Position numbers and translations under genes: made by a program. The notes below the pieces were generated by a model. The model saw only the letters and a program-made list of their open reading frames with translations, was not told where the DNA came from and searched no databases. A stretch of DNA of 64,000 bases from Rothia uropygialis (GTDB lineage: Bacteria > Actinomycetota > Actinomycetes > Actinomycetales > Micrococcaceae), in assembly GCF_004137765.1 (NCBI RefSeq), contig NZ_NOIS01000002.1:310001-374000 (forward strand), in the 5' to 3' direction. Below, piece by piece: positions 63,165 through 64,000 of this stretch (position 1 is its first letter; every line of letters starts with the position of its first letter).

Positions 63165-64000
63165 ATGGAACTGCGGTGGCTGGAAGCGTTTGTCGCGGTC
63201 GCGGAGGAGCTTCACTTTGGACGAGCCGCGGAGAGATTGCACGTGGCGCAGTCTCCGCTGAGCCAAGTTATTCGCAAACTGGAGAAAGACGTCGGCTCAC
63301 CGCTTTTCAAGCGGAGCACTCGGACCGTGGAGCTGACGGCTCCGGGGCAGGCGTTGCTTCCGTACGCATACCGAATCCTGCGAAGCTTGAATAACGCTAT
63401 GGACGCGGCCCGCAGCGCGGAAGGCGTACCCACGGGACGATTTACCCTTGGGTTCTCAGGGATGCACAATCACGACACTCTCCCCCGCATCACTCGAGCC
63501 CTGAGAGAAGATTTTCCTGGTGTCGAGCTCAACCTCGTCGGCGGAATCCGCACCTTTGACGGCATGCGCCAAGTACGCAACGGAGACTTGGACGCCAGCT
63601 TCTTAGGCATCATCGGCGACGTTGCCCCGCCATTACGGGCTCGCGAAATCTCTCGCCACCACTTGGGGGTGGTTGTGCCGACGGATCATCCGCTCGCGTA
63701 TCGGGACGCGGTTCCGATCCAACAATTGCGTGGAGAGTCTTTCGTCATGGGCCCGGTCGACGGTAACTCCTCGATGACCGTTGCTGCCCTACAAATATGC
63801 CACGCGGCCGGATTCCAACCCCAAATAGCACAAGCCGTCAGCGATCCGTTCCTCATCGTGTCCATGGTGGCCGCCGGGGTCGGCATCACGATCTTGCCCT
63901 CTGAGGTTCTACCGATCCTGCCCGAGGCAGCAAAATGGATCGAGCTCGAGGGTGATCCTGTGCCGTTCAGACACGGAGTCGTATGGTCCGAGGACAACGA
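63165..64000 (+). CDS. LysR-family transcriptional regulator (cut by window end)
   Basis: The first 278 residues of a LysR regulator. The helix-turn-helix is MELRWLEAFVAVAEELHFGR and ERLHVAQSPLSQVIRKLE, followed by the effector domain; the arrangement is like regulators of aromatic degradation (BenM/CatR type). GGAGGGG precedes the ATG. It is divergent from the YciI-alcohol dehydrogenase-flavoprotein operon, its likely target. Only the last few residues are missing. Confidence 0.92.
   Translation, partial: MELRWLEAFVAVAEELHFGRAAERLHVAQSPLSQVIRKLEKDVGSPLFKRSTRTVELTAPGQALLPYAYRILRSLNNAMDAARSAEGVPTGRFTLGFSGMHNHDTLPRITRALREDFPGVELNLVGGIRTFDGMRQVRNGDLDASFLGIIGDVAPPLRAREISRHHLGVVVPTDHPLAYRDAVPIQQLRGESFVMGPVDGNSSMTVAALQICHAAGFQPQIAQAVSDPFLIVSMVAAGVGITILPSEVLPILPEAAKWIELEGDPVPFRHGVVWSEDN

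Noticed and set aside
1-64000. CRISPR arrays, insertion sequences, tRNA or rRNA genes
   Set aside because: No regularly spaced repeats, transposase genes or recognisable tRNA/rRNA segments were seen by eye; a tRNAscan or IS search was not possible.

Overview
This is a 64 kb stretch of chromosome from a high-GC Gram-positive bacterium, most likely an actinobacterium of the order Micrococcales. The evidence is the housekeeping block at the left end (rarA, rpsD without zinc cysteines, DUF948 and DUF6167 proteins, alaS), frequent GTG and TTG starts, tight ATGA overlaps, and many IclR, MarR, MocR, AsnC and LysR regulators. I cannot fix the genus.

Layout. Positions 1-6139 hold conserved core genes on the minus strand, interrupted by one predicted secreted protein. 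Positions 6297-14878 hold an IclR regulator and a divergent meta-cleavage operon that turns catechol into pyruvate and acetyl-CoA by the 4-oxalocrotonate branch. Positions 15031-15432 encode a DoxX-like membrane protein. Positions 15639-22867 hold the most notable locus: a four-gene minus-strand operon encoding an EPSP-synthase-like domain fused to an acyl-CoA ligase, an acyl-CoA dehydrogenase, an SDR with an enoyl-reductase Y-x6-K motif, and a 2,4-dienoyl-CoA-reductase-like flavoprotein. This is the gene set that Streptomyces uses to make cyclohexanecarboxyl-CoA from shikimate (ansJKLM/chcA; plmJK-L-M/chcA). No polyketide synthase is visible nearby.

Positions 23413-25608 hold a drug-type MFS exporter and divergent MarR regulator around a near-perfect palindrome. 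Positions 25822-30750 hold an amidohydrolase with a two-component sodium symporter, controlled by a divergent MocR regulator with repeated sites. pobA (31004-32203) makes protocatechuate. Positions 32340-33700 are decaying DNA containing a twice-frameshifted quercetinase-like cupin gene and an esterase relic. Positions 33699-45000 carry single transporters, small enzymes, a LysR-controlled amidohydrolase/MFS pair, further gene relics, and a desaturase/ferredoxin pair.

Positions 45156-55175 appear to be one catabolic module: MHS transporter, YtcJ-like amidohydrolase, AruI-like ThDP decarboxylase, D-2-hydroxyacid dehydrogenase and an AbgB-like M20 protein, with a divergent double AsnC regulator and an aldehyde dehydrogenase. 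The logic suggests uptake and amide cleavage of an unknown compound, oxidation to a 2-oxo acid, decarboxylation to an aldehyde and oxidation to an acid. Positions 55334-58799 encode a CoA-transferase, enoyl-CoA hydratase and acyl-CoA dehydrogenase. Positions 59951-62942 encode a KstD-like flavoprotein, a zinc alcohol dehydrogenase and a YciI protein, with LysR regulators at 58930 and 63165 (the latter cut by the window end).

Overall, most of the window right of 6 kb is accessory metabolism built as regulator-plus-operon cassettes, with several eroded genes between them. All functional calls come from reading motifs and gene order; no database search was run.
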